This document shows, piece after piece, positions 1 through 7,885 of a stretch of DNA of 20,315 nt; the stretch's first letter is position 1; every line of letters starts with the position of its first letter. The position numbers were made by a program, and so were the translations under genes. The notes under the pieces were generated by a model, which had not been told where the DNA came from, searched no databases, and was given only the letters and a program-made list of their open reading frames with translations. Source of the stretch: JAZDLC01 sp043802345 (lineage in GTDB: Bacteria > Planctomycetota > B15-G4 > JADJEK01). The stretch spans positions 1-20,315 of the forward strand of contig JAZDLC010000377.1 in assembly GCA_043802345.1 (NCBI GenBank). The letters are read 5' to 3'.

Positions 1-794
1 AAGCCGCGAAGTACTTCAAGCTGGCCGCTGCGGACGCATCAAAGAAGCAGGGGCTGGCGGCGAAGTGCCTGTTCGAGGCCGGCGAGGCCTTGCGCCGGGG
101 TGGGAACTCCGCCGAAGCCGTGGCTACCTTCGACGAGCTGATCGCCGCCCAGGGATCCTCCCGGTATGTGCCGTACGCTTCCTTGCAGCGGGGCATCGCC
201 CTTGCTCAGGGCGGCGACCAGAGACGGGCCCAGGCGGCGTTCGAGAAGCTGAAGGGTGAAGCCGGCTCCAAGGGGTATGGCGAGCGCTGGGGGTTCGAGG
301 CGGATCTCCAGTTGTTGATCCTGGCCGAGAAGGACAACCCCGATGCGGCGCTGGAAGGGTATCGGCGGCTCTCCTCTTCCACCGAGGGAAAACACCCCTC
401 CGTGGCCAACCAGGCCAAGCTGCGCATCGGCCGGGTCTATGTGGCGACCGGTCGGTGCGACGAGGCGAGGGCGTTCTTCGAAACCATCCTCAAGGATCGG
501 GCCGCCTCCACCCGCGAGATCGTGGCTGGCGCATACAACGGTCTGGGCTCCGCGTTCAGGAAGAAGAAGAACGCGACCGACGTTGACATAAGGGCGGCGC
601 TCTACAACTACCTGCGCGTGATCGTCTCCTACGGAGATGTGCTGGACGAACAGGCCGAGGCTCTCTACTCCGCCGGAAAGTGTTTTCAGCGAGTTCCGGG
701 GCCGGAGTCGATCAACCGATCGAAAACCCTGCTGCACCGGTGCATCAACGAGCATCCCGACTCCTCGTGGGCTCAGGAAGCTCAGAAGGGTTGA
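1..794 (+). CDS. TPR-repeat protein, C-terminal part (5' end outside window)
   Basis: The frame is open from the first bases of the window (first whole codon at base 3) to TGA at 792-794, so the N-terminus is missing and about 263 residues remain. The chain is alpha-helical with tetratricopeptide-like units: AAKYFKLAAADA, CLFEAGEALRRGGNSAEAV, PYASLQRGIALAQGG and AKLRIGRVYVATGRCDEARA all have the small/aromatic spacing of TPR helices. Such proteins are scaffolds for protein-protein contacts; the repeats and the closing ...LLHRCINEHPDSSWAQEA resemble periplasmic outer-membrane TPR proteins of the BamD/YbgF kind, but no signal peptide can be checked here. It is followed after 28 bases by the plsC gene on the same strand, so co-transcription is likely. 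The TPR fold is well supported; the specific function is unknown. Confidence 0.8.
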   Translation, partial: AAKYFKLAAADASKKQGLAAKCLFEAGEALRRGGNSAEAVATFDELIAAQGSSRYVPYASLQRGIALAQGGDQRRAQAAFEKLKGEAGSKGYGERWGFEADLQLLILAEKDNPDAALEGYRRLSSSTEGKHPSVANQAKLRIGRVYVATGRCDEARAFFETILKDRAASTREIVAGAYNGLGSAFRKKKNATDVDIRAALYNYLRVIVSYGDVLDEQAEALYSAGKCFQRVPGPESINRSKTLLHRCINEHPDSSWAQEAQKG

Positions 795-812
795 CGGTCT
801 GGCCTCGCCCTT

Positions 813-816
813 GGAG
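813..816 (+). promoter_or_regulatory. Ribosome binding site deciding the plsC start
   Basis: GGAG lies six bases before GTG at 823. The other in-frame starts (CTG 799, TTG 811) lack a well-spaced Shine-Dalgarno sequence, so GTG 823 is preferred. Confidence 0.5.
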
Positions 817-822
817 CGGACC

Positions 823-1461
823 GTGTATTTCAGCCGATCGAACTGGATCGGGTACGGATTGGTGCGGTTTGTCGCTTGTGCGCTGGTCCGTCCCTACTTC
901 CGCCTCAGGCTGATCGGCAGGGAGTACCTGGAACCGGGGCCGGTCATCGTCGCCCCGAATCACTGCTCCTACCTCGACCCGGTGGTGCTCCAGACCGCGA
1001 TCGCCCGGCAGAGGCTGGTCTTCCTCATGGACAAGGCCTGGTACGACCGGCCGCTCCTGAACCCGTTCTTCCGGCTGATGAAATGCATCCCCGTGGATGA
1101 GGATGCGCGGAACCGCTCCGCCCTGGAGCAGGCGCTCATTACCTTGCGCCAGGGCGTGTCGGTCGGGATCTACCCTGAAGGGCAGGTGAATCCGGAAGGG
1201 GTCTTGGGGAAGTTCAGTCCCGGGGTGGCCTCCCTGGCGCTGCGCGCCGGTGTGCCGATTGTCCCCGCCGGGATCACCGGAACAGGCCGGGCATTGCCGA
1301 AGAAACACCGCTTCCCGCGGCCGGTTCGGGTCACCGTGAGGCTGGGGCCGGCGCTCCATCCCCTGAGGGGGGAAGCTGCGCAGGGGATGTCCAAGCGTGC
1401 CGTCATGGACGATCTGACCGCGCGCCTGACACGGGCCGTCGAGGGGCTGACGCGCGGCTGA
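823..1461 (+). CDS. plsC: 1-acyl-sn-glycerol-3-phosphate acyltransferase (PlsC family)
   Basis: A 212-residue protein of the PlsC/LPLAT family, which moves an acyl chain to the sn-2 position of lysophosphatidic acid to give phosphatidic acid at the inner membrane. The catalytic NHxxxxD box is present as NHCSYLDP (about residues 44-51), and the substrate-binding block appears as YPEGQVNPEG, followed by a hydrophobic strand and GVPIVPAGITGT as expected for block IV. An N-terminal hydrophobic stretch (WIGYGLVRFVACALV) suits membrane association. The length is normal for short bacterial PlsC proteins. The frame is open well upstream (to 637), but that part overlaps the TPR gene and has no PlsC similarity; GTG 823 with GGAG six bases before it is the best start. 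Other LPLAT substrates (for example lyso-ornithine lipid) cannot be excluded. Confidence 0.88.
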   Translation: MYFSRSNWIGYGLVRFVACALVRPYFRLRLIGREYLEPGPVIVAPNHCSYLDPVVLQTAIARQRLVFLMDKAWYDRPLLNPFFRLMKCIPVDEDARNRSALEQALITLRQGVSVGIYPEGQVNPEGVLGKFSPGVASLALRAGVPIVPAGITGTGRALPKKHRFPRPVRVTVRLGPALHPLRGEAAQGMSKRAVMDDLTARLTRAVEGLTRG

Positions 1462-1486
1462 TCTCCGGTTGTTTTTTTCGAGATCA
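1459..1486. promoter_or_regulatory. Short inverted repeat with T-tract loop after plsC
   Basis: TGATCTC (1459-1465) and GAGATCA (1480-1486) are perfect complements around a 14-base loop that contains seven T residues (1472-1478). The T run lies in the loop and not after the stem, so this is not a standard intrinsic terminator; it could be an operator or chance. It sits in the 141-base gap between plsC and the sigma-factor gene. Confidence 0.2.
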
Positions 1487-1591
1487 CGAGGAGCGCGGAC
1501 GACTAGGTAACCGTGCGGCCTTCTTGCCGTCTCGACTGCGACCTCCCCGAGATCCTGGAAGAGGGAGGCGACCGGGCAAGTGCGTGCGTGC

Positions 1592-1596
1592 GGAGG
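1592..1596 (+). promoter_or_regulatory. Ribosome binding site deciding the sigma-factor start
   Basis: GGAGG six bases before GTG 1603. The more distal in-frame GTG at 1513 lacks such a site and would add about 30 residues that do not look like sigma region 2. Confidence 0.6.
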
Positions 1597-1602
1597 TGTC
1601 TC

Positions 1603-2199
1603 GTGCAGGGTGATTGCGTGGGAGATTTGGTTCGCGAAGCGGGCGCGGGAGATCCGACAGCCTATGACAGGCTGGCGACTGCCTTCTTTGAGCCGCTGGT
1701 CTGTTCCGCTCGGAAAGTGCTCGGTGACCATCATCTGGCTCAGGACGTGGCTCAGGAGGCGTTGCTGCGGGCGCATCGTGGGCTGAGGAGACTCTCCGAC
1801 CCGGAGCAGTTCGGTTCCTGGGTGCTGCGGATCGGGCACAACATCGCCGTGGACCGGGTCCGAAAGACGGTCCGGTCCCGAGAGGTCGAACTGCTCGATC
1901 CGAACAGCGTGGGCGAGAGTCAGTCTGGCGACCAGCCGCGGGCGGAGAGGGAGGGTCGGGCGCCCGCCTCGGCCGGCCGCACGGTTCTCTGGGATGCTGT
2001 CGCGTCGATGTCTCCCAGAGATCAGAAGCTGCTGCTGCTGCGCTTCGGCCGGGGTCTCACCCAGCGGCAGGTCGCGGCGGAATGCGGTCTCTCGCTGCAG
2101 GTCGTGAAGGTCGCGCTCACCCGCAGCCGGGTGCGGCTGCAGCGGTTGATGGCGACTGAGTACGAGTACGACTTCGAGTGCACGCAGGGGCACGAATGA
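1603..2199 (+). CDS. ECF-type RNA polymerase sigma factor with repeat-encoded tail
   Basis: A 198-residue group IV sigma-70 protein, expected to direct RNA polymerase to a small set of promoters. Region 2 covers about residues 8-90 (DPTAYDRLATAFFEPLV, then DHHLAQDVAQEALLRAHRGL, the usual DAEDxxQEvFLka box, and FGSWVLRIGHNIAVDRVRK). A polar linker follows, then region 4 (about 128-183): SPRDQKLLLLRFGRGLTQRQVAAECGLSLQVVKVALTRSRVRLQRL, with the helix-turn-helix. No anti-sigma gene is visible next to it; the following gene encodes a secreted hydrolase 84 bases away. The last 13 residues (EYEYDFECTQGHE) are not sigma-like and are encoded by a GAGTAC repeat related to the intergenic element near 13200. 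Start GTG 1603 is chosen on its strong GGAGG. Confidence 0.88.
   Translation: MQGDCVGDLVREAGAGDPTAYDRLATAFFEPLVCSARKVLGDHHLAQDVAQEALLRAHRGLRRLSDPEQFGSWVLRIGHNIAVDRVRKTVRSREVELLDPNSVGESQSGDQPRAEREGRAPASAGRTVLWDAVASMSPRDQKLLLLRFGRGLTQRQVAAECGLSLQVVKVALTRSRVRLQRLMATEYEYDFECTQGHE
2158..2199 (+). repeat. GAGTAC-type repeat inside the sigma-factor 3' end
   Basis: CTGAGTACGAGTACGA at 2158-2173 matches CTGAGTACGAGCACGA at 13223-13238 in all but one base, and both copies end in a CACGAAT word (2192-2198 and 13234-13240). Here it is read in frame as the final codons of the sigma factor and ends at or just after the stop. Confidence 0.4.
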
Positions 2200-2271
2200 C
2201 AGGCCAATCTCCCAGCCACGAGGTTGCGGTCGGAGACGGAATGGTCACAATGGGGCCACCGACGCGACTGC

Positions 2272-2277
2272 GGAGAG
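2272..2277 (+). promoter_or_regulatory. Ribosome binding site deciding the hydrolase start
   Basis: GGAGAG six bases before ATG 2284. It selects this start, which opens directly into a signal peptide, over the earlier in-frame start at 2224. Confidence 0.55.
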
Positions 2278-2283
2278 CGATCC

Positions 2284-3684
2284 ATGTTCACCAAGGCCCC
2301 GCGCCAGCATCGAGCGCGCCCCTCCCTTGCAGGGCCGGACCGGTTTCTTCGGATTGTCCTCGCGCTGGCGGCCTGCCTGACCGGGCTGATCACGCCGGCC
2401 GAGGCGAAGGAACTCAAGGAGCGGGCTCCCTGTCCGAAGGCCCGGGGCGAGCCGTACGCCTGGCAGACAGGCTCCGGGCTCCGTTACGAGTATTACGTCC
2501 CCAAGGATTACGACGGCGACCAGGGAGCCAACCTGGTGCTGATCTTGCATGGCTCGAACCTGGACCGCCGCTGGGGCTTTGCGAACCACTCCCCGGGGAC
2601 ATTCCGCCCGGGGGACATTCTGGTCTGCCCTGACGGGACGACTCCGAACGGGTCGGGTGGCTTCAATTTCCGGCAGGCCGACAAGGACGTGCGACTGCTG
2701 AACGAAGTGCATGCCGAGTTTCGGCAGCAGTTCAAGGTGCTGGCGACCTTCCTGTACGGCCACAGTCAGGGCGCGTTCTTCGCCTGTTTCTATGCGGGCG
2801 CCTATCCGGCCCTGGTGCAAGGAGTGCTGGCCCAGGCAGGCGGTGTCTGGATCGGCACCAGCGCCGGCAAGAAGGGGTATCACCAGGCGATCTCGGTGAT
2901 GCACGGCACCGCCGATCCAGTGGTGCCGTTCTCCATGAGCGGCGCCTCGAGGGATTTCTACCTGAAGGCGGGATTCGAGAAGGTCCACCTGCGGGCCCTG
3001 CGCGACTGGAACCACTGGCCGGACTGGAGGCAGGCCGCGGTGCAACTGGCCTGGTGCGAGGGGATGACCTCCGACAGCCCGGAGCGGGTTCTTTCAGCGA
3101 TGGAGGAGCTGAAGTCGGTGCAGGAGGTGCGGGATCCGGTGGCCCTCTACCAGGTTGCGACGCGCCTCTCGACCTTGCGCTTCGCCGAGCTTCCGATCAG
3201 GGAACGGGCGTTGCGCCTGGCGGCGGAGGTGGAGGCGCTTGCCGACTGCCATCTGCAGGCGATCGACAAGGAGGCGGGCCGGTCGGCCCGAAAACCGAAA
3301 CTGGAGAAGAAGCCGTGGATCGGCCATCTGCGCCTCTTCCTTCAGGAGTTTGACGGCATGCCGGCCTGTGATCAGTTGCGGGCCGAATGGAAGGGCGCCC
3401 TGAAGGAGCATGCCGAGAAGGCCGGGAAGGCGCAGACGGCGTACCTGGAGCGGATGCAGGATGACGTACCTGAGGCGTTTGTCGCGGGGGTCGACGTGGT
3501 CGCGAGAGGTTTCCTGGCGGAGGGATTCATCGGCCAGGACTTCCTGGATCGGCTGTCCGCATGGCGGAAGGAGGCCCAAGACCTGAAAATCTCCAGGACC
3601 CAGGTCCAGTACTACGACCAGGTCATTCCGGTCTTCGAGGAGGCGATGAAGATGGGGGCAGCCGCGTTCGACGCCGTCAAGTGA
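2284..3684 (+). CDS. Secreted alpha/beta hydrolase (esterase-like) with a helical C-terminal extension
   Basis: 466 residues from ATG 2284. Residues 1-41 form a Sec signal peptide (basic start, FLRIVLALAACLTGLI core, AEA cleavage site). The alpha/beta hydrolase domain covers about 60-260: oxyanion-type LILHGSN at 86-92, nucleophile elbow GHSQG at 159-163 (Ser161), acid in HGTADPVVPF (Asp211) and histidine in DWNHWPDW (His244), so a complete catalytic triad. This layout resembles LpqC/feruloyl-esterase or PHB-depolymerase-like esterases; the substrate is unknown. Residues from about 265 to the end are a charged helical region that I do not recognise. The gene follows the ECF sigma factor by 84 bases and could belong to its regulon. 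Its stop overlaps the end of the convergent methyltransferase gene by eight bases. Confidence 0.8.
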   Translation: MFTKAPRQHRARPSLAGPDRFLRIVLALAACLTGLITPAEAKELKERAPCPKARGEPYAWQTGSGLRYEYYVPKDYDGDQGANLVLILHGSNLDRRWGFANHSPGTFRPGDILVCPDGTTPNGSGGFNFRQADKDVRLLNEVHAEFRQQFKVLATFLYGHSQGAFFACFYAGAYPALVQGVLAQAGGVWIGTSAGKKGYHQAISVMHGTADPVVPFSMSGASRDFYLKAGFEKVHLRALRDWNHWPDWRQAAVQLAWCEGMTSDSPERVLSAMEELKSVQEVRDPVALYQVATRLSTLRFAELPIRERALRLAAEVEALADCHLQAIDKEAGRSARKPKLEKKPWIGHLRLFLQEFDGMPACDQLRAEWKGALKEHAEKAGKAQTAYLERMQDDVPEAFVAGVDVVARGFLAEGFIGQDFLDRLSAWRKEAQDLKISRTQVQYYDQVIPVFEEAMKMGAAAFDAVK

Positions 3685-4450
3685 CGTCCCGCGTGGCGAG
3701 GATGACCAGCCTCTCGGAGTTGTCCGGATCGAACGGACCCTCCTCGAATTCGCCGTGAGCGCGGGTGATTTCCAGGCGGGCGGCCGATAGCCAGGATCGG
3801 ATCTCATCCAGATCGAACACCCGCACCGTCTCGAAACGGTGGAGCGTCTCCGCCCCGTCCTTGAATTCGGTGATCCGCTTCTCGATCCTGCCTGATGAGG
3901 CATCGAATCGCCGCTCCTGCAGGACGAGGGTGCCGTCGGGGCGTGTCTCCCTGGAGCGCGGCACCAGGGTGCGCACCGCCCGGGTTCGATTCAGCAGGTC
4001 GAGCACGAACCCTCCCCCTGGCCTCAGAACCCTCGCGACCTCCTTCAGCACGAGCCGGTTCTGCGCATCTTCCTGGAAGTAGCCGAAGGCGGTGAACATC
4101 TGGATCACCGCATCGAACGACCCGTCCCGGTACGGCAGGTGCCGCATGTCTCCCCGGACCAGCGGCGCCTTGCCGGCGGCGGCGAGGAGGGCGTCCCTGG
4201 CCACGAGGAGCAGGTCAGGGGAGAGATCCATGCCGAACGCCATCGCGCTCAGGGGGGAGATCCGCGCCGAGTGACGCCCCGCGCCGCAGCAGAGATCGAG
4301 CACCCTCGATCCCGGCTGAAGCAGGCCGGCACGGCGCAGGAAGCCGACCTGCCGCTCCGCCTCGGCGTCGTCGCGGTGTCCGTACCGCTCCAGGTAGCTC
4401 CGGTCGAACGCGGTCACATACCAGGGGGTGTCCTGGTCCCTGCCGCTCAT
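3677..4450 (-). CDS. Class I SAM-dependent methyltransferase
   Basis: 257 residues. The Rossmann-like SAM site begins with motif I VLDLCCGAGRHS (50-61), followed by acidic GMDLSPDLLLVAR (strand 2), a RGDMRHLPYRDGSFDAVIQMFTAFGYF block (motifs II/III) and VLKEVARVLRPGGGFVLDLLN (motif post-III). This is the ordinary fold of small-molecule or lipid/quinone methyltransferases; the acceptor cannot be told from sequence. The start ATG at 4450 overlaps the gltX stop in an ATGA, and there is no separate Shine-Dalgarno site, so translation is probably coupled to gltX. It is the last gene of the minus-strand operon and ends eight bases inside the convergent hydrolase gene. Enzyme class is confident; role is not. 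Confidence 0.85.
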   Translation of the reverse strand: MSGRDQDTPWYVTAFDRSYLERYGHRDDAEAERQVGFLRRAGLLQPGSRVLDLCCGAGRHSARISPLSAMAFGMDLSPDLLLVARDALLAAAGKAPLVRGDMRHLPYRDGSFDAVIQMFTAFGYFQEDAQNRLVLKEVARVLRPGGGFVLDLLNRTRAVRTLVPRSRETRPDGTLVLQERRFDASSGRIEKRITEFKDGAETLHRFETVRVFDLDEIRSWLSAARLEITRAHGEFEEGPFDPDNSERLVILATRDVT

Positions 4451-5910
4451 GCGCCGCCCGGAAGCTGTTCGATCGCCCGCTCGATCCGCCGCGCGCAGAC
4501 CTCTCGTCCCAGCACGGCCATCGACTCGATCAGCGGCGGGGTGGCCCGCTTTCCGGTGACGGCGATCCTGAGGCACATGAAGAAGTCGCCCACTTTCCAG
4601 CCGCGCTCCTCCGCCGCGTCCCGCAGCGGAGTCTCGAACGAGTCGTGGTCGATCCGGGCGGCGGAGTCGAGCAGCGAGCGAGCCAGCTTCAGCGCCGCCA
4701 CCCGGTCCTCTTCCGACATCTTCTTCGCAGCCTTGAAATCCTCCAGCTTCAGCGCCACCTCATCGGCGTAGAAGAAGTCGCTGACCGTGTCGAACTCGGC
4801 CAGGGTCTTCATCCTCTCCCGGATCAGCGGAAGGATCTCGCCGAGACGCGAACGATCCAGGTCACCCCCCTTGAAGGCGATGATCCGCTCGGCCAGCTCA
4901 TCCTCCGGAAGGGCCCGGATGTACTCCCCGTTCAGCCACTCCAGCTTGGTCAGGTCGAACACCGGACTCGAGGTGTGAATCTGGTCCGGCTCGAACTCCC
5001 TGAGCATTCGCTCCATGCCGAACACTTCCGCCTCGTCCTGCGGCTTCCATCCGTTCAGCGAGAGGAAGTTCAGGAGGGCCTCGGGCAGGAACCCGTTCTC
5101 CCGGTACCAGATCAGGGAGGTCGGGTTCTTCCGCTTGGAGATTTTCGACTTGTCCTTGTTGCGAAGCAGCGGCAGGTGGCAGAAGACGGGAGGTTCCCAG
5201 CCGAACGCGTCGTAAAGCAGCACATGCTTGGGCGTGGAGGGGATCCACTCCTCGGCCCTCAGCACGTGGGTGATGCCCATCAGATGATCATCCACCACGT
5301 TCGCCAGGTGATAGGTGGGAAAGCCGTCGGTCTTCAGCAGCACCTGGTCGTCGATCTCGGAATGCCGGATCTCCACCGGCTTGCGCAGCAGGTCCTTGAA
5401 GACGGTCGAACCGGTTTCGGGAACCCGGAGTCTGACCACGTGAGACTCTCCCTCGCCGGCCCGTCGCTCGGACTCGGCGGGCGACACCTCGCGGCAGTGG
5501 CCGTCGTACCCGAGGGTCGACAGCTTGTCCCTCTTCTGCGTCTCCCTGAGTTCCGCCAGCCGTTCCGGAGTGCAGAAGCAGCGGTAGGCCGCGCCCTTCC
5601 CGATCAGCTCGTTTGCGTGCCTTGAGTAGATCTCCGATCGCTCCGATTGGCGGTAGGGAGCGTGGGGGCCCCCCACGTCCGGTCCCTCGTCCCAGTCCAG
5701 ACCGAGCCAGCGGAGGGACTCATAGATCGCGTCCTCCGACTCCCGCGTGGAGCGGGTCCGGTCGGTGTCCTCGATCCGCAGGACGAACTGGCCGCCGTGC
5801 TTCTGCGCGAAGCAGCGGTTGAAGAGCGCGACGTAGGCGGTGCCGACATGGGGTGCTCCCGTCGGGCTGGGAGCGATCCGGACCCTCGGCGGCCTGCTGT
5901 TCACGGGCAT
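4447..5910 (-). CDS. gltX: Glutamyl-tRNA synthetase (class I aminoacyl-tRNA synthetase)
   Basis: 487 residues, normal length for bacterial GluRS, which charges tRNA-Glu (and often tRNA-Gln) with glutamate in the cytosol. The ATP site motif is PSPTGAPHVGTAY (14-26), where HVGT replaces the classic HIGH; the second motif is KISKR (256-260). RIEDTDRTRS (45-54) and the Glu-binding region follow the family pattern. Cys111, Cys113 and Cys139 (CFC...GHC) suggest the zinc-binding insertion. The C-terminal anticodon-binding helices run from about 330. A strong GGAGGGAAG precedes ATG 5910, inside the 3' end of the HEAT-repeat gene, whose stop overlaps this start by one base (TGATG). The HVGT form is one I associate with chlamydia- and planctomycete-type GluRS. 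A non-discriminating role is possible; no gatCAB genes are in view. Confidence 0.96.
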   Translation of the reverse strand: MPVNSRPPRVRIAPSPTGAPHVGTAYVALFNRCFAQKHGGQFVLRIEDTDRTRSTRESEDAIYESLRWLGLDWDEGPDVGGPHAPYRQSERSEIYSRHANELIGKGAAYRCFCTPERLAELRETQKRDKLSTLGYDGHCREVSPAESERRAGEGESHVVRLRVPETGSTVFKDLLRKPVEIRHSEIDDQVLLKTDGFPTYHLANVVDDHLMGITHVLRAEEWIPSTPKHVLLYDAFGWEPPVFCHLPLLRNKDKSKISKRKNPTSLIWYRENGFLPEALLNFLSLNGWKPQDEAEVFGMERMLREFEPDQIHTSSPVFDLTKLEWLNGEYIRALPEDELAERIIAFKGGDLDRSRLGEILPLIRERMKTLAEFDTVSDFFYADEVALKLEDFKAAKKMSEEDRVAALKLARSLLDSAARIDHDSFETPLRDAAEERGWKVGDFFMCLRIAVTGKRATPPLIESMAVLGREVCARRIERAIEQLPGGA

Positions 5911-7844
5911 CAGTCTTCCCTCCGCAGGGCATCGAAGCCGGCGTCGCCCGCCTCGCTGTCATTGTTGTTGTCGGAGTCCCGAAGGGCCAGGAGCAACTCC
6001 CTCGCCCTGGGATCGCGGGTCGAGCCGAGCAGCACGGCCAGTGCCTTCTTCTTCGCGCCACGCGCCTTGGCCAGTTCCGGCAGCAGCATTGCCACGGCGG
6101 TGCGGCCTGATCCCCGCACCAGGCGCCGGGCGGTCCGCCCGAGTTCGGCGTCGTCCAGCAGACTCCCCAGTTCTCGCACGTGCGCGCCGAGCCGCACCGA
6201 CCATCCAGTGGCGGAGAAGGCGAGGCCGCGGCGGCCCGGGTCCTCGGACTCCTCGCCCGCGAACGCCGTCTTGAATGCGGCGGCAAGTTCGCGGGCGCTG
6301 CTGCCGCGGGCGGCGGCCGCCAGCTTCGAGAGTTCGGAGAGCGCATCACTCGCCGCGCCGCCGTCGGTGAGCAGCAGTTCGAACAGACCGGTGGCCGGAT
6401 CGATGGCTCCGAAGCAGGCTTCGCCGTCATCGAAGAACGTCTCGAGGCCGTTTTCGCCCGTTGAGGCCAGCGCCGAGAGGGCCGCCGCGCGCAGGCGTCT
6501 GGAGGGGGCCTCGGCCAGCATGGCGAGAATGGCGTCCGCGGCCTCTGATCCGCCGGTGATTCCGAGGGCCGAGAGGGCCCGGATCTTCAGATCTTCCGCG
6601 GCGCCCTCCCGGGCGACCCTGGCCAGGGCGGGAATCAGCAAGGGCTTCCCGAGGGAGGCGGCCAGCAGCAGCGCGGCCCGCACCGTCTCCCGGTCCCTTG
6701 AATGAAGGCCGATCTCCGCCTCGGTGACGAAGCGCGGCTGCCAGCTTCCGGTGGCCGCCACGGCCGCGGCGAGCAGCAGCCGTCGCACCGGGTCGTCCGC
6801 CGTCTCCCAGGCCTTCAGAAACGGGGACGGATCGAACGCGATGGGGCGATCGAGAAGATGGGGCGCCACGGCGGAGAGGGTTCTGGCGTCGGCATGGCTC
6901 GCGAGCCGGTGCAGCGAGGACTCGTCGAGCAGGTTCAGCACGCGCAGGGCGAAGGCCGCCGGGCTGCAGAAGGGGTTGCCGATCGCCTCCCTCTGAATGG
7001 CGGTGAAGAGGCGGTCAGGGAGCCGGTCCATCCAACGCTCGTACAGCCGGTCCCACTCCTTCACCGGAATCACGGTGGTCTCCCGCATCCAGTCGAGCTG
7101 ATGAGTCCTCAGCACCGAGAAGTGAAAGATCCCCGAGGGAGCGGTCCGGCCGTCCGGCAATGGCTTGTCGTCATGGACCAGCATGCGGATGCCGAACCCG
7201 GCCATGACCGTCTCATCCCGCTCGTCCTCGTAGGTGAGCGTGTAGTCGACGAGTTGGAAGCCGGAGGGGAGGAGGGTTCGCACCGTGCGGCAATCGTGCG
7301 ACCGGAGCGGCGTGTACGAGATCGTCTCCACGCCCGCAAACCGCTCCTCGAAGAGCACCTGGTATTCCTCGTGATCGAGAGTCCGCTCGGAAGGCCTGCC
7401 GCCCGACGAAGCGGGCATCTCGTGCGGGAAGAGCATCCTGAGAGGCAACAGGGCGAAGTCGGACTTCGCGAGCAGCCGGCCGCACATCGTCAGCGAGTGG
7501 TCCGGTCCCTCCAGGTCCGCTCCCGCGCCGAACGCATCTCCCTGTTTGTTCAGCCGGAAGGTGAGCCCTTCCTCGGGCGAGGGAGTCCGGCCATCGCCAC
7601 CCGGAAGAGGGAGGTCGGTCGCGAAGGCATAGTGAGGCCCTTCGCTCTTCCAGAACTTGAGCCGGCCCACAGAGCGCTGATTCCGGCCGCCCTGGGGCAG
7701 AAGCGCCGTCCATGGAACCTCGATCTGCACGAAGTCGGCCACTCCTCCCTCCGGCCGCCGTCCCTCCGGCCCGAGTTGCTGGGAGCTGGCTTCCTGCGTG
7801 AAGAGGAAGATCGCGAAGAGAAGTGTCGCCGTTCCGATGCGCAT
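5910..7844 (-). CDS. Secreted protein with HEAT-like repeats, function unknown
   Basis: 644 residues from ATG 7844, preceded by AGGAAGGGA at seven bases. Residues 1-22 are a signal peptide (MRIGTATLLFAIFLF, then a polar cleavage region). About 30-330 is a beta-rich domain with no motif I know (contains VDYTLTYEDERDETVMAGFGIRM in part). From about 330 onward the chain is alpha-helical with HEAT/PBS-lyase-like units, for example PVRRLLLAAAVAATGSW, VRAALLLAASLGKPLLIPAL, LKIRALSALGITGG and RLRAAALSALASTGENG. HEAT arrays are protein-binding solenoids. Located between the zinc-ribbon membrane protein gene (41-base gap) and gltX (one-base overlap), it is probably made from the same transcript. An extra upstream open frame (to 8093) overlaps the preceding gene and is ignored. 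I cannot name a function. Confidence 0.7.
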   Translation of the reverse strand: MRIGTATLLFAIFLFTQEASSQQLGPEGRRPEGGVADFVQIEVPWTALLPQGGRNQRSVGRLKFWKSEGPHYAFATDLPLPGGDGRTPSPEEGLTFRLNKQGDAFGAGADLEGPDHSLTMCGRLLAKSDFALLPLRMLFPHEMPASSGGRPSERTLDHEEYQVLFEERFAGVETISYTPLRSHDCRTVRTLLPSGFQLVDYTLTYEDERDETVMAGFGIRMLVHDDKPLPDGRTAPSGIFHFSVLRTHQLDWMRETTVIPVKEWDRLYERWMDRLPDRLFTAIQREAIGNPFCSPAAFALRVLNLLDESSLHRLASHADARTLSAVAPHLLDRPIAFDPSPFLKAWETADDPVRRLLLAAAVAATGSWQPRFVTEAEIGLHSRDRETVRAALLLAASLGKPLLIPALARVAREGAAEDLKIRALSALGITGGSEAADAILAMLAEAPSRRLRAAALSALASTGENGLETFFDDGEACFGAIDPATGLFELLLTDGGAASDALSELSKLAAAARGSSARELAAAFKTAFAGEESEDPGRRGLAFSATGWSVRLGAHVRELGSLLDDAELGRTARRLVRGSGRTAVAMLLPELAKARGAKKKALAVLLGSTRDPRARELLLALRDSDNNNDSEAGDAGFDALRRED

Positions 7845-7885
7845 GGGGGAGTCCCTTCCTGTTCTGTTCCTGCCACGAAGCGCTC

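Noticed and set aside
1472..1478. T7 run after plsC as an intrinsic terminator
   Set aside because: No GC-rich stem directly precedes it; the only inverted repeat places the T run in its loop.
745..2193. A 482-codon minus-strand open frame opposite plsC and the sigma factor
   Set aside because: Both plus-strand genes have intact family motifs and ribosome sites; the minus reading is Pro/Arg/His-rich without similarity.
2160..2199. FmdB-like zinc-ribbon start (YEYDFECTQGHE) at the sigma-factor end
   Set aside because: It stops immediately after one Cys, has no second CxxC pair, and is better explained by the GAGTAC repeat.
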